Position numbers and translations under genes: made by a program. DNA of 64,000 nucleotides, from positions 1 through 64,000 of the forward strand of contig NZ_BAFX01000047.1 of the NCBI RefSeq assembly GCF_000308815.1, written 5' to 3'. Position 1 is the stretch's first letter; each line of letters opens with the position of its first letter. Of this stretch, positions 25,286 to 32,977 are shown in pieces. Under the pieces are notes generated by a model. That model was not told where the DNA came from, made no database searches, and was given only the letters and a program-made list of their open reading frames with translations. This stretch comes from Nocardia concava NBRC 100430. Lineage in GTDB: Bacteria; Actinomycetota; Actinomycetes; Mycobacteriales; Mycobacteriaceae.

Positions 25286-26257
25286 ATGTCCAAGGCAGTC
25301 GAACAGACCCGGAGCGGACTCACCGTCGCGCACGCCGGGCTCGGGCGCGCACCCGATGGGACCGTCGATTCCGTCGCCCGGGCGGTGCACGACGGCGACA
25401 CCGTCTCCATCGATCCCGCGGGCAATGTGAGCACCCGCCTGCTCGGCATGGACGCCCCGGAGGTGAGTTTCACCCTGCCGGACGCGCCGAAGACCTTCCG
25501 CTCCATCGGGTCACCGCAGTGGGCGGACTTCCTGAACGATCCGTTCGCCGCGGGGACGCCGCCGTTCGATCCGCCGCTGGCCGCGCCGCTGCTGGCCGAT
25601 CTGCGGGCCCGGCTCGGCGCCGGCTGCGCGGCCAATCACGCCAAGCATGCCGGGGTGGCGACGAAGGTGCTGGAGGGGCTGGTCGACAAGGATCGCACCG
25701 ACAAGGGCGCGACCCTGGAGGACTTTCGTTTCTTCCTGGCCTTCGCCACCGATGTGATCGACCGGTACGGCCGCTTCCTCTGCTACCTCAATGTCGATGT
25801 CCCCAAGGGGCAATCGCATCCGCTGACCTACAACGAGCGGCTGCTGGCGGGCGGGTTCGTCACGCCGTACTTCATCTGGCCCAATATCGATCCGTTCCGC
25901 AGGCAACCCGTGCTGACCGACGCCGTTCCCGTTCCGGGGCAACCGATCAGCGATCCGCGGCTGGATGCGGCCCGGCAATCGGTCAAGGCCGCCCGTGCCG
26001 CCCACGACGGCGTCTTCGAGACCGCCGATCCGCTGCGCCTGCTGCCGTTCGAACTCCGCTATCTGGGCCGGGTGGCCGAGCGGGGCGGGCAAACGGTCCG
26101 CACGGGTCCCGATCGCTGGGTCATCGACCTGAACGCTACGGACGGCAAACTGCTTGCGCCGCATCGGTATATCGAGATCCCGCTGCCGGAGGACCGCCTG
26201 TTCGTCCCGTCCGAGTTCCTACCGCTGTTCCTACTGAAAGGCTGGGCCGAGGCATAG
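25286..26257 (+). CDS. SNase-like (thermonuclease-fold) protein
   Basis: The start is uncertain: ATG 25286 (MSKAVEQTRS) is preferred, and ATG 25235 is an alternative. The 323-residue protein begins with a staphylococcal-nuclease-like OB domain: AVHDGDTVSID, TRLLGMDAPEV (catalytic-type Arg and Glu) and DRYGRFLCYLNVD (the R-x-G-R strand). A large helical insertion (about residues 75-135) interrupts the fold, making it longer than simple thermonucleases. No signal peptide is visible, so it is probably cytosolic. Nuclease activity is likely but not certain given the insertion. Confidence 0.78.
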   Translation: MSKAVEQTRSGLTVAHAGLGRAPDGTVDSVARAVHDGDTVSIDPAGNVSTRLLGMDAPEVSFTLPDAPKTFRSIGSPQWADFLNDPFAAGTPPFDPPLAAPLLADLRARLGAGCAANHAKHAGVATKVLEGLVDKDRTDKGATLEDFRFFLAFATDVIDRYGRFLCYLNVDVPKGQSHPLTYNERLLAGGFVTPYFIWPNIDPFRRQPVLTDAVPVPGQPISDPRLDAARQSVKAARAAHDGVFETADPLRLLPFELRYLGRVAERGGQTVRTGPDRWVIDLNATDGKLLAPHRYIEIPLPEDRLFVPSEFLPLFLLKGWAEA

Positions 26258-26470
26258 CAAAATTACATATCGCAGGTGCGACTCGTACGTGCGATCCGGG
26301 CAACGGAAGTTGTCGGTGGGTCGCCGTAGTGTTGCGCTCATGAGCATTTCGATGTGCCGGCGCGCAGGACCACACGAATTCGGTTGCGCTACCGGTGGTT
26401 CGGATAGCACTGTGTCAGTCGTAAACGATACACCGAATGGGTCATGGGGAGTGACCCTCGGGGGGAAGGA

Positions 26471-26701
26471 ATGAATGCCATGAACCGCAATATGATTCGC
26501 GGGGGCCACTGCGGCCCCAGGTTCGCGAAGAGCAGTTTCAGCTACGGCGGCGGCGATTGCGTCGAGGTCGCGTACCACGAAGGACAGATCGCGGTGCGCG
26601 ACTCGAAGGATCGCCACAGCCCGACGCTGTGGTTCACGCGCTCCGAGTGGCGGGCGTTCACGTCGGGTGTCCGGGCCGGTGAGTTCGACTTCGGGGACTG
26701 A
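26471..26701 (+). CDS. DUF397 protein (WhiJ-module partner)
   Basis: ATG 26471 directly follows a GGGGGAAGGA ribosome site and gives 76 residues. The DUF397 core is complete: FAKSSFSYGGGDCVEVAY, then IAVRDSKDRHSPTLWFTRSEW and FTSGVRAGEFD. These small proteins are paired with XRE/DUF5753 regulators in actinobacteria, in the WhiJ type of developmental or toxin-antitoxin-like modules. Here the regulator gene is convergent rather than in the same operon, with a hairpin between them. Confidence 0.88.
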   Translation: MNAMNRNMIRGGHCGPRFAKSSFSYGGGDCVEVAYHEGQIAVRDSKDRHSPTLWFTRSEWRAFTSGVRAGEFDFGD

Positions 26702-26707
26702 CGTGAA

Positions 26708-26741
26708 GGTGGTGTCGCAGCGGGTTTACTGCGACACCACC
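26708..26741. terminator. Hairpin terminator between DUF397 and XRE genes
   Basis: GGTGGTGTCGCAG (26708-26720) pairs perfectly with CTGCGACACCACC (26729-26741) across an 8-base loop. It lies between convergent genes and can serve both. Confidence 0.8.
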
Positions 26742-26784
26742 ACCCCCACGTGCGGCCGACCCCTCGACGGCCGCTGGAAAATGG

Positions 26785-27705
26785 TCAATCGGTTGCGACA
26801 CGGTGGATTTCGTCCCGGAGGTCGCTGAGAAATGAACGGGCTTCGGCGTCGAAGACCGCCATTCGGGTCAAGGCGTCCCAGCGGCGGCGATGGGCGTCGA
26901 CGAGTTCGGGGCCGCGGGTCACCATGCTGCCGGGGATCGGTTCGGCGGAGGCGAGGGCGTGATCCTCGTTCTCGTAGATCACGAAACCGTGCGGAATGGT
27001 GGTACTGGCCTCGATGTCCTGAGGAATCACCCCGATGGTGACGGTATCGAGGGTCTCGATCGAGATGATCCGGTCCAGCTGGGCCAGCAGCACGCGATGC
27101 GGGCCGGGCCGAAAGCGCAGGGCCGCTTCGGTAATCAGGAATTCGAAGTGCTTGGCGGGGTCGTACAGCACCCGCTGGCGATCCAGTCGCGCCGCGAGCG
27201 CGGCGGCCGCGGCATCGGGCGAATAGGGCGGATCGAAGGTCGCGAACACCCGGCGGGCGTACTCGGCGGTCTGTAGTAGGCCGGGCACCAGCGCGGGCTG
27301 GAAGTTCCGCACCACGTGCGCGTCTTCCTCGAAGGCCCGGACATCGTCCTGCAGGTGCGGGCGGCCGGCCAGCGAGGTCGTCCAGTCGCGCACCTCGGGC
27401 GAGTGCGCCGCCTCGGTGAGCGTGCGTAGCGAACTCTGAGAATCCGCCTCCGCCCCAACCGCTTTGGCCCAGTCGAGCACCTGGGGTAGTGGCGGCACCA
27501 CGGTGCCCGCTTCGATCCGGGACAAAGTCGACTGACTGATCCCGACCCGTTTCGCCAACTCCCGCCCCGAGATTCCGGCAATGTCCCGCAACCGTCGCAG
27601 CTCCGTGCCCAACTGCTGGGCCGGGCGCGATTGGCGCGCAACCGAACTCGCGGCGTTAACCGCCGCGATGCTCGCGCCCCCTGCGGGTCGATTCACTGGA
27701 ACCAT
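26785..27705 (-). CDS. XRE-family regulator with DUF5753 domain
   Basis: A 306-residue protein. The helix-turn-helix spans about residues 33-90 (LGTELRRLRDIAGISGRELA, then KRVGISQSTLSRIEAG). The C-terminal DUF5753 domain has the typical FQPALVPGLLQTAEYARRVF and YDPAKHFEFLITEAALRFR blocks. These proteins bind DNA and partner with DUF397 proteins, as in the Streptomyces WhiJ modules. The N-terminal 30 residues are extra and low in complexity, so the true start may be downstream. The partner gene is convergent at 26471-26701. Confidence 0.88.
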   Translation of the reverse strand: MVPVNRPAGGASIAAVNAASSVARQSRPAQQLGTELRRLRDIAGISGRELAKRVGISQSTLSRIEAGTVVPPLPQVLDWAKAVGAEADSQSSLRTLTEAAHSPEVRDWTTSLAGRPHLQDDVRAFEEDAHVVRNFQPALVPGLLQTAEYARRVFATFDPPYSPDAAAAALAARLDRQRVLYDPAKHFEFLITEAALRFRPGPHRVLLAQLDRIISIETLDTVTIGVIPQDIEASTTIPHGFVIYENEDHALASAEPIPGSMVTRGPELVDAHRRRWDALTRMAVFDAEARSFLSDLRDEIHRVATD

Positions 27706-27826
27706 GATGATTCAGATCGAATCATCTTGATTCACAAGAGTCAAGCGTCGCCCGGTCACACCCTGAATCAGCCCTCGAATCACGCCACGGTGAGAGCTTG
27801 CGCAGTGCAAGACTCGACCGAAAGCC

Positions 27827-27882
27827 GATCGGCCGGCAGCTCGGGAGCCTCTCGCGGAGGCGTCCCGAGCTACCGGCCGATC
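27827..27882 (-). terminator. Hairpin terminator after the thiolase gene
   Basis: GATCGGCCGG and AGCTCGGGA on one arm (27827-27846) pair with TCCCGAGCT and CCGGCCGATC on the other (27863-27882), with one internal mismatch. It lies just past the thiolase stop on the minus strand and upstream of the XRE gene. Confidence 0.75.
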
Positions 27883-27903
27883 CGATTCGGCTCGCCGATG
27901 GTG

Positions 27904-29142
27904 TCAGGCTGTGGCGGAGGGGTTTTCGAGGACGATGGCGACGCCCTGGCCGGAGCCGATGCAGACGCCGATGGCGCCGTAGCGGGCATTGCGCTCGCGG
28001 AGTTCGGTGGCCAGGGTCAGGACGTAGCGGGCGCCAGTGGCGCCGAAGGGGTGTCCGATGGCGACCGCGCCGCCGTTGGGGGTGAGTTTTTCGTCGGGGA
28101 TGGTGAAACCGCCGAGCTGGTTGGGCAACTCGCGCAGCACGCCGAGGGCCTGGGCGCTGAAGGCCTCGTGCACTTCCCACACGTCGATCTGCTCGGGTGT
28201 CAGGCCCGCCCGCTGGATCGCCAGCGGCAGTGCCCAGGCCGGCGCCAGGCCCATGTACAGCGGGTCGATGCCGTAGACCGCGGAGGACACGATCCGGGCC
28301 AGCGGTTCGACGCCGAGCTGCGCGGCACGTTCGCCCGAGGCGAGGATCAGGGCGCTGGCCCCGTCGGTCAGCGGTGTGGAGTTCCCGGCGGTCATCTGCG
28401 TGGTGCCCGGCTGCGCGGGCAGGGCCGCGAGCTGCTCCGCGGTGGTGTCGCGGATGAACTCGTCGTGCTCGAACAGCCGCGCCGGGGTCTTCCTGGTGGC
28501 CGCGATCTCGACCGGCATGATCTCCTTGGCCAGTCGCCCGGAATCCCTGGCGGCCTTGGCATTCCGCTGCGTGCGCAGCGCGAACGCGTCGATCTCCTCG
28601 CGCGTCAGCCCGTAGCGGTCGGCCACGTTCTGCGCGGTCTCGATCATGCCGATGTAGGCATTGCGCGCCAGGAGGGCCGGGTTCGCGGGGCCGCCCGCTC
28701 CGGCCCACATGGTGTCGAGCAGGATGACGGGCCCGCGCGGCCCGAACGGCGAGTCCCCCTTCATGAATGCCCATCCCGACCGTGACATCGATTCGACGCC
28801 GCACGCGATTCCGACTCCCAGGTCTCCGGCCTTGATCGCATGCGCCACATTGACGGTGGCACTCAACGACGATCCGCAGAACCGGTTGATCGTCACCCCG
28901 GCCACGCTGTCCGGGAACCCGGCCGCCAGTGCGCCCCACCGCGCGACATCGCCCATGCCTTCGTGCGCGGGATTCACGCACCCCGCGACAATGTCCTCGA
29001 TTTGATCGAGCTCGACCCCGACCCGTTCGCACGCGCCTTTCATGGTCATCCCGAGCAGGTCATCGGTCCGCAAATGCGATAGCGAACCTCCGTACCGGGC
29101 AAACGGTGTCCGGACACCACCGAGCACAAACGCCTCAGTCAT
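27904..29142 (-). CDS. Thiolase (acetyl-CoA acetyltransferase / 3-ketoacyl-CoA thiolase)
   Basis: Start placed at ATG 29142 (MTEAFVLGG), giving 412 residues. All thiolase active-site motifs are present: the acyl-enzyme cysteine in NRFCGSS (about residue 90), the histidine in GHPFGATG and the second cysteine in VCIGSGQG. Thiolases cleave or form 3-ketoacyl-CoA. Fatty-acid or branched acid degradation is more likely than PHB synthesis in this context, though no other beta-oxidation gene is adjacent. It is monocistronic, with a hairpin terminator 22 bases beyond the stop. Confidence 0.92.
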   Translation of the reverse strand: MTEAFVLGGVRTPFARYGGSLSHLRTDDLLGMTMKGACERVGVELDQIEDIVAGCVNPAHEGMGDVARWGALAAGFPDSVAGVTINRFCGSSLSATVNVAHAIKAGDLGVGIACGVESMSRSGWAFMKGDSPFGPRGPVILLDTMWAGAGGPANPALLARNAYIGMIETAQNVADRYGLTREEIDAFALRTQRNAKAARDSGRLAKEIMPVEIAATRKTPARLFEHDEFIRDTTAEQLAALPAQPGTTQMTAGNSTPLTDGASALILASGERAAQLGVEPLARIVSSAVYGIDPLYMGLAPAWALPLAIQRAGLTPEQIDVWEVHEAFSAQALGVLRELPNQLGGFTIPDEKLTPNGGAVAIGHPFGATGARYVLTLATELRERNARYGAIGVCIGSGQGVAIVLENPSATA

Positions 29143-29359
29143 CAACGCTCTCCCTCGATTTGGCCAATTCCCTTTGATTTCGACGCGAGCGTACCGCCGC
29201 TCCGATTCGTCGGCCCTCATCCGGGCCGCCGCCGTTGTCCGCTCGGGTCAAAGCTGTGGCGGTCCGGGCCAACCGGCGGGTCCGGCCGCGGGATTACGGT
29301 TTGACGCCACGGGTCGTGTGGGTCGTGGATCCAATCGCGTTGTCGCTCCGGAGGAATCG

Positions 29360-31204
29360 GTGAGAAGACTCTCCATTCTGGTGCTCGCAGCCCTGCTGCT
29401 TCCGATCACCGTGGCACCCGCGGAAGCGGATCCGCCGGAGCGCACCGAGCGGGTCGTGCAGACGGGCGATGGTCTGATCGTCAGCGAGGTGACCAGGTAC
29501 GCGCCGCTGCCGCCGAGCGCGGCCCGGCATGCCCCGGCTTGCGACTACCTCACCTACCTGCGGTATCGACTGGCGGACGGACCGGAGGATCCACAGCAGG
29601 CCGATGCCGTGATCATCGGTCAGCCCGCGGCGCTGATGGCCGGATACAGCCTGGACGGATTGGCCCGCAACCTGGAGCACCAATTGCGGGATACCGGCGA
29701 GAAAGCCGAGTTCTGGGCCGTTCATCCGCGCAATATCTGCATGTTCGATCGGACCGGGCTGCAGGCCGCCAATGACGCGCGGGATTACCACGTCGCGTGG
29801 GATTACTACTTCGAGGGCAAGGAGATCGACGGCAAGAGGTTCGGCGGATTCAAGGCCGACTGGGATATGCCCGAGGTCTCCGATATGGCGCTCGCGCAGA
29901 CCGTTCGGGACCAGTACACGATCATGAGCCGGGATCTGCCGGATCCCGTTTTCCGCCAGGACCGCACGTTCTGCCTGGGCACCTCGGACGGCGGGCTGTG
30001 GGAGGCCGCGTTCGCCGCTTGGGATTTCAACGGTGATCCCGGGTACCGGCAGTGCCGGGCGCTGATCACTCCCGAGGCCGTCCCGGCCGTCGATCCGGCT
30101 GGGCTGCAACGTATTCCGGTGGCTGGCGACATTTTCGGCGCGGTCGCCTCCGTGGTCTACAGCATCTATCTGGCGTTGTTCCATCTCGGCGTGAATCTGC
30201 CCGGCGGCGATCGGCTGGCGCTGTTCCCGACGACCCCGACGCTGGGGTTCATGTTCAGCCCGCGCTGGTGGACGCTCGTTTCGATTGCCGGAATCGCGGC
30301 CACCTACCAGCCGGATGACGAAACCGATCTCAACAGGCTGGCCATGCGGGACATATTCCTGAACATCAGTCTGCGGGTGAATTTCCCCAACAACTGGGCC
30401 GATATTCTGTTGGGCACCAATGGAATCGACACCTTCCGGTTCACCAACCGGGCCTTCCTCGGTGAGTTGGTGGGCAATACCGCCGTGAACATCCCCTACC
30501 CGCCGTACAGCGTCGGGGTGCTCGACGGCGGGCCGGTGGTTCTCAAAGAAGCGCCCTTGCCGGGCAATATTCTGCCGAATATCCCTATTCTCGGTAAATA
30601 CCTGGCGACCATCACCGGCACCACCAATCGTGTCGGCCCAACCGATCATTCCGTGCTGTACACCTGGCGCAGGTTCGATCAATTGGATGGGTTGCCGTAT
30701 GCCGATCCGTCCAAGCATTTCGTGGACATCGATTACTTCGCCCGGCAGGTCGGCAGCCCGCTCGGCTGGGCGAATCCGTACATGGCGCTGAAATGGACGG
30801 TGGCGGACCAGATCATGATCTGGTTCGGGGCGCGGAACCAGGATCTGTCGGGCGTTCGGCATGTCGACGAGGCCAATGCGCTGCCGTCGCTGACGATCTG
30901 GTCGAAGGACAGCCTCGAAGGGGCGCTGGTTTCGCCGTTGTTCCCCAACAACACCGAATTCGTCGAGGGGCCGGTGCATTACGACATCGGCAGTGCCGCA
31001 CCGGTGCAGAACAATGGCGGGCCCGATCCGTACAGCTCCCGGATCACGAGCTTCATCACGGATCTGGTGAACACGCCGCCCGGACAAGCGCAGGCGACGG
31101 GTACGCCGCCGGCCTTCGGCAGCTCGAATCCGCCGAATCTGTTGCCGCTCGGCGTCACCGGCAGCGCCGATGACGGGCGCGGCACAGGTTCGGGCGGGCA
31201 CTGA
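29360..31204 (+). CDS. Exported alpha/beta-hydrolase-like protein, paralogue 1 (GTSDGG class)
   Basis: GTG 29360 follows GGAGG by 5 bases. The 614-residue precursor has a signal peptide (ILVLAALLLPITVAPAEA) and no lipobox. Family blocks in order: DGLIVSEVTRYAPLP, CDYLTYLRYRLADGP, a conserved Asp-x-Thr-Gly (FDRTGL), YYFEGKEIDG, the nucleophile elbow GTSDGG with Ser209, WDFNGDPGY, and a C-terminal H540-Y-D542. Cys residues flank the elbow (FCLGTSDGG and YRQCRA), possibly forming a disulfide. A Gly/Pro/Asn-rich tail of about 60 residues is extra compared with its paralogues. It is the first gene of a three-gene operon. I do not recognise a named family. Confidence 0.8.
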   Translation: MRRLSILVLAALLLPITVAPAEADPPERTERVVQTGDGLIVSEVTRYAPLPPSAARHAPACDYLTYLRYRLADGPEDPQQADAVIIGQPAALMAGYSLDGLARNLEHQLRDTGEKAEFWAVHPRNICMFDRTGLQAANDARDYHVAWDYYFEGKEIDGKRFGGFKADWDMPEVSDMALAQTVRDQYTIMSRDLPDPVFRQDRTFCLGTSDGGLWEAAFAAWDFNGDPGYRQCRALITPEAVPAVDPAGLQRIPVAGDIFGAVASVVYSIYLALFHLGVNLPGGDRLALFPTTPTLGFMFSPRWWTLVSIAGIAATYQPDDETDLNRLAMRDIFLNISLRVNFPNNWADILLGTNGIDTFRFTNRAFLGELVGNTAVNIPYPPYSVGVLDGGPVVLKEAPLPGNILPNIPILGKYLATITGTTNRVGPTDHSVLYTWRRFDQLDGLPYADPSKHFVDIDYFARQVGSPLGWANPYMALKWTVADQIMIWFGARNQDLSGVRHVDEANALPSLTIWSKDSLEGALVSPLFPNNTEFVEGPVHYDIGSAAPVQNNGGPDPYSSRITSFITDLVNTPPGQAQATGTPPAFGSSNPPNLLPLGVTGSADDGRGTGSGGH

Positions 31205-31221
31205 GAGGCCAGGGGGTTCGG

Positions 31222-32961
31222 ATGCGAGCGACCATCGCGATCGCGCTTTTCGCGGCGACCATGACGACCACCGCGCTGTGCACGGCCGCGGCACACGCGG
31301 AGCCGGAGCGTCGGGAGACGGTCCTGGATCGGCGCGGTGACCTCATCGTCAGTGAAGTCACCTGGGCCGCACCGCTTCCGGCCTCGGCCGGACCGCATCC
31401 CGCACGCTGCGACACCCTGTCGTATCTGCGCCTGCGCATGGCCGACGGTCCCGACGACCCGGCCGACGCCGATGTCATCTACTCCGGCCAGCCCGGATTC
31501 ATCGGCGGGCCAAGGTCTTTGGGGCCGATCGCGGAGAACACCCTGCATGCCCTGGCCCGGACCGGCAAGCACGGGGAGTTCTGGGCGATGCAGCGGCGGC
31601 CGAGCTGCCTCGACGATCGGACCGGGATGGTCGCCGCCGTCGAACAGCACGACTATCGGGTCGCCATGGACTACTACTTCCACGGCGGCACCGTGGACGG
31701 GCGCACCTACGGTGGCGTCGTCCCGGTCGGTCAGCAGGCGTTCCTGAAGGACCTGGGCGTCAGATCCATCGTCGAGGACTGGCAGTACATCAACTCGCGG
31801 GAGATCCCGGATCCCGCTGTGCGCAAACAGAAGATCTATCTGGGCGGTCATTCCCTGGGCGGTCCGCTCACCGCCTACTTCGCCGCCTGGGATTTCGCCG
31901 GGCACGCCGGATACGACGAGGTCGCGGGCCTGTGGGTGCTGGACGCGCCGATGCAGCTCGACCCCGCGGACCTGGGGCGGGTGCCCGCGCTGAAGTGGGT
32001 CGTCGATCACCTGACCGGGCTGACGTATCAGGCCGCCACGGATCTACTGGGCTCCGGTCTGTTGCCGTATGCGGTGAATCTCGGCTTGGTCGATCCCGCG
32101 CTCACCGGTATCGCGCAGGCGCTGCTCGGGCTGAGCGGGATCGAGACCAATACGCTGTTCCAGCTGGTGAGCATCGCGGGCATCGCCACCCGGTTCGAGC
32201 CGACCGCGGAGAGCGAACTGCCGCGCAACCTGCCGCGGGCACCGGCCTGGGATATCGGGTTGTCCGCCTTGTATTCCCGGGATCTGTTCCAGCCCGTCCG
32301 TCCCGACTTCCGCGACTGGCGGCTGACCAACCAGGCCATGCTCGCCTCGCTGATCGACAGCAATACCAATCCCACGCCGTTCTCGGCGGGGCTCGGAAGT
32401 TACGACGGACCGGTCGTGGAGCGGAACATGCCGGTGCCGCTGTCCTGGTTCACCGATCTGCCGATGGTCGGCCCGCAGCTCAGGACGATCGTGCGACCCC
32501 AGGTGGTGCCCGCGGATCCGGCCGGGCGGCTCAACGGCTGGCGCAACTACGACACCCTCGCCGACGAACCGGCGGCCCCGGATGCGGGCGGACAGCCGTT
32601 CGCGACGCCGCAGGAAAAGGTCTGCGACATGGAGCAATTCGCCTACTACTTCGGTGGCGGCGAGCTCGCGGTGGGTTCGCCGTACGACACGGTCCGCACG
32701 GCGATGGACATCGTGTACGGCGTGCTCGGCGCCAAGTCCGGTGATCTCGCGGCGCTGCGGCATCCCGACTATCTGTCCCGCGTGCCGTACGTCCGGCTGG
32801 CCAGCGGACTGTGGCAGCTGGCCTCGATCTTCGGTATCGACGCCGAACCGACCACCTATCTCACCAACCTGCGGCATCTCGACTTCCCGTTCAGCGGCGC
32901 GCCGTCGAACGACGGGAGTCCCACCGCCGCCGATGCGCTGGTCGAACTGACCCGTCGCTGA
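31222..32961 (+). CDS. Exported alpha/beta-hydrolase-like protein, paralogue 2 (GGHSLGG class)
   Basis: ATG 31222 has an AGGGGG site and starts 17 bases after paralogue 1 ends. The 579-residue precursor has a signal peptide ending near AAAHAEPE. The same block order is present: DLIVSEVTWAAPLP, CDTLSYLRLRMADGP, LDDRTGM, YYFHGGTVDG, then a lipase-type elbow GGHSLGG with Ser211, WDFAGHAGY and the C-terminal H552-L-D. The cysteines that flank the elbow in paralogue 1 are absent. ESEL replaces the ETDL block of paralogue 1. It is most like the fourth copy at 51.5 kb. Secreted esterase or lipase activity is inference. Confidence 0.82.
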   Translation: MRATIAIALFAATMTTTALCTAAAHAEPERRETVLDRRGDLIVSEVTWAAPLPASAGPHPARCDTLSYLRLRMADGPDDPADADVIYSGQPGFIGGPRSLGPIAENTLHALARTGKHGEFWAMQRRPSCLDDRTGMVAAVEQHDYRVAMDYYFHGGTVDGRTYGGVVPVGQQAFLKDLGVRSIVEDWQYINSREIPDPAVRKQKIYLGGHSLGGPLTAYFAAWDFAGHAGYDEVAGLWVLDAPMQLDPADLGRVPALKWVVDHLTGLTYQAATDLLGSGLLPYAVNLGLVDPALTGIAQALLGLSGIETNTLFQLVSIAGIATRFEPTAESELPRNLPRAPAWDIGLSALYSRDLFQPVRPDFRDWRLTNQAMLASLIDSNTNPTPFSAGLGSYDGPVVERNMPVPLSWFTDLPMVGPQLRTIVRPQVVPADPAGRLNGWRNYDTLADEPAAPDAGGQPFATPQEKVCDMEQFAYYFGGGELAVGSPYDTVRTAMDIVYGVLGAKSGDLAALRHPDYLSRVPYVRLASGLWQLASIFGIDAEPTTYLTNLRHLDFPFSGAPSNDGSPTAADALVELTRR

Positions 32962-32977
32962 CTACCGGGAAGGAACA

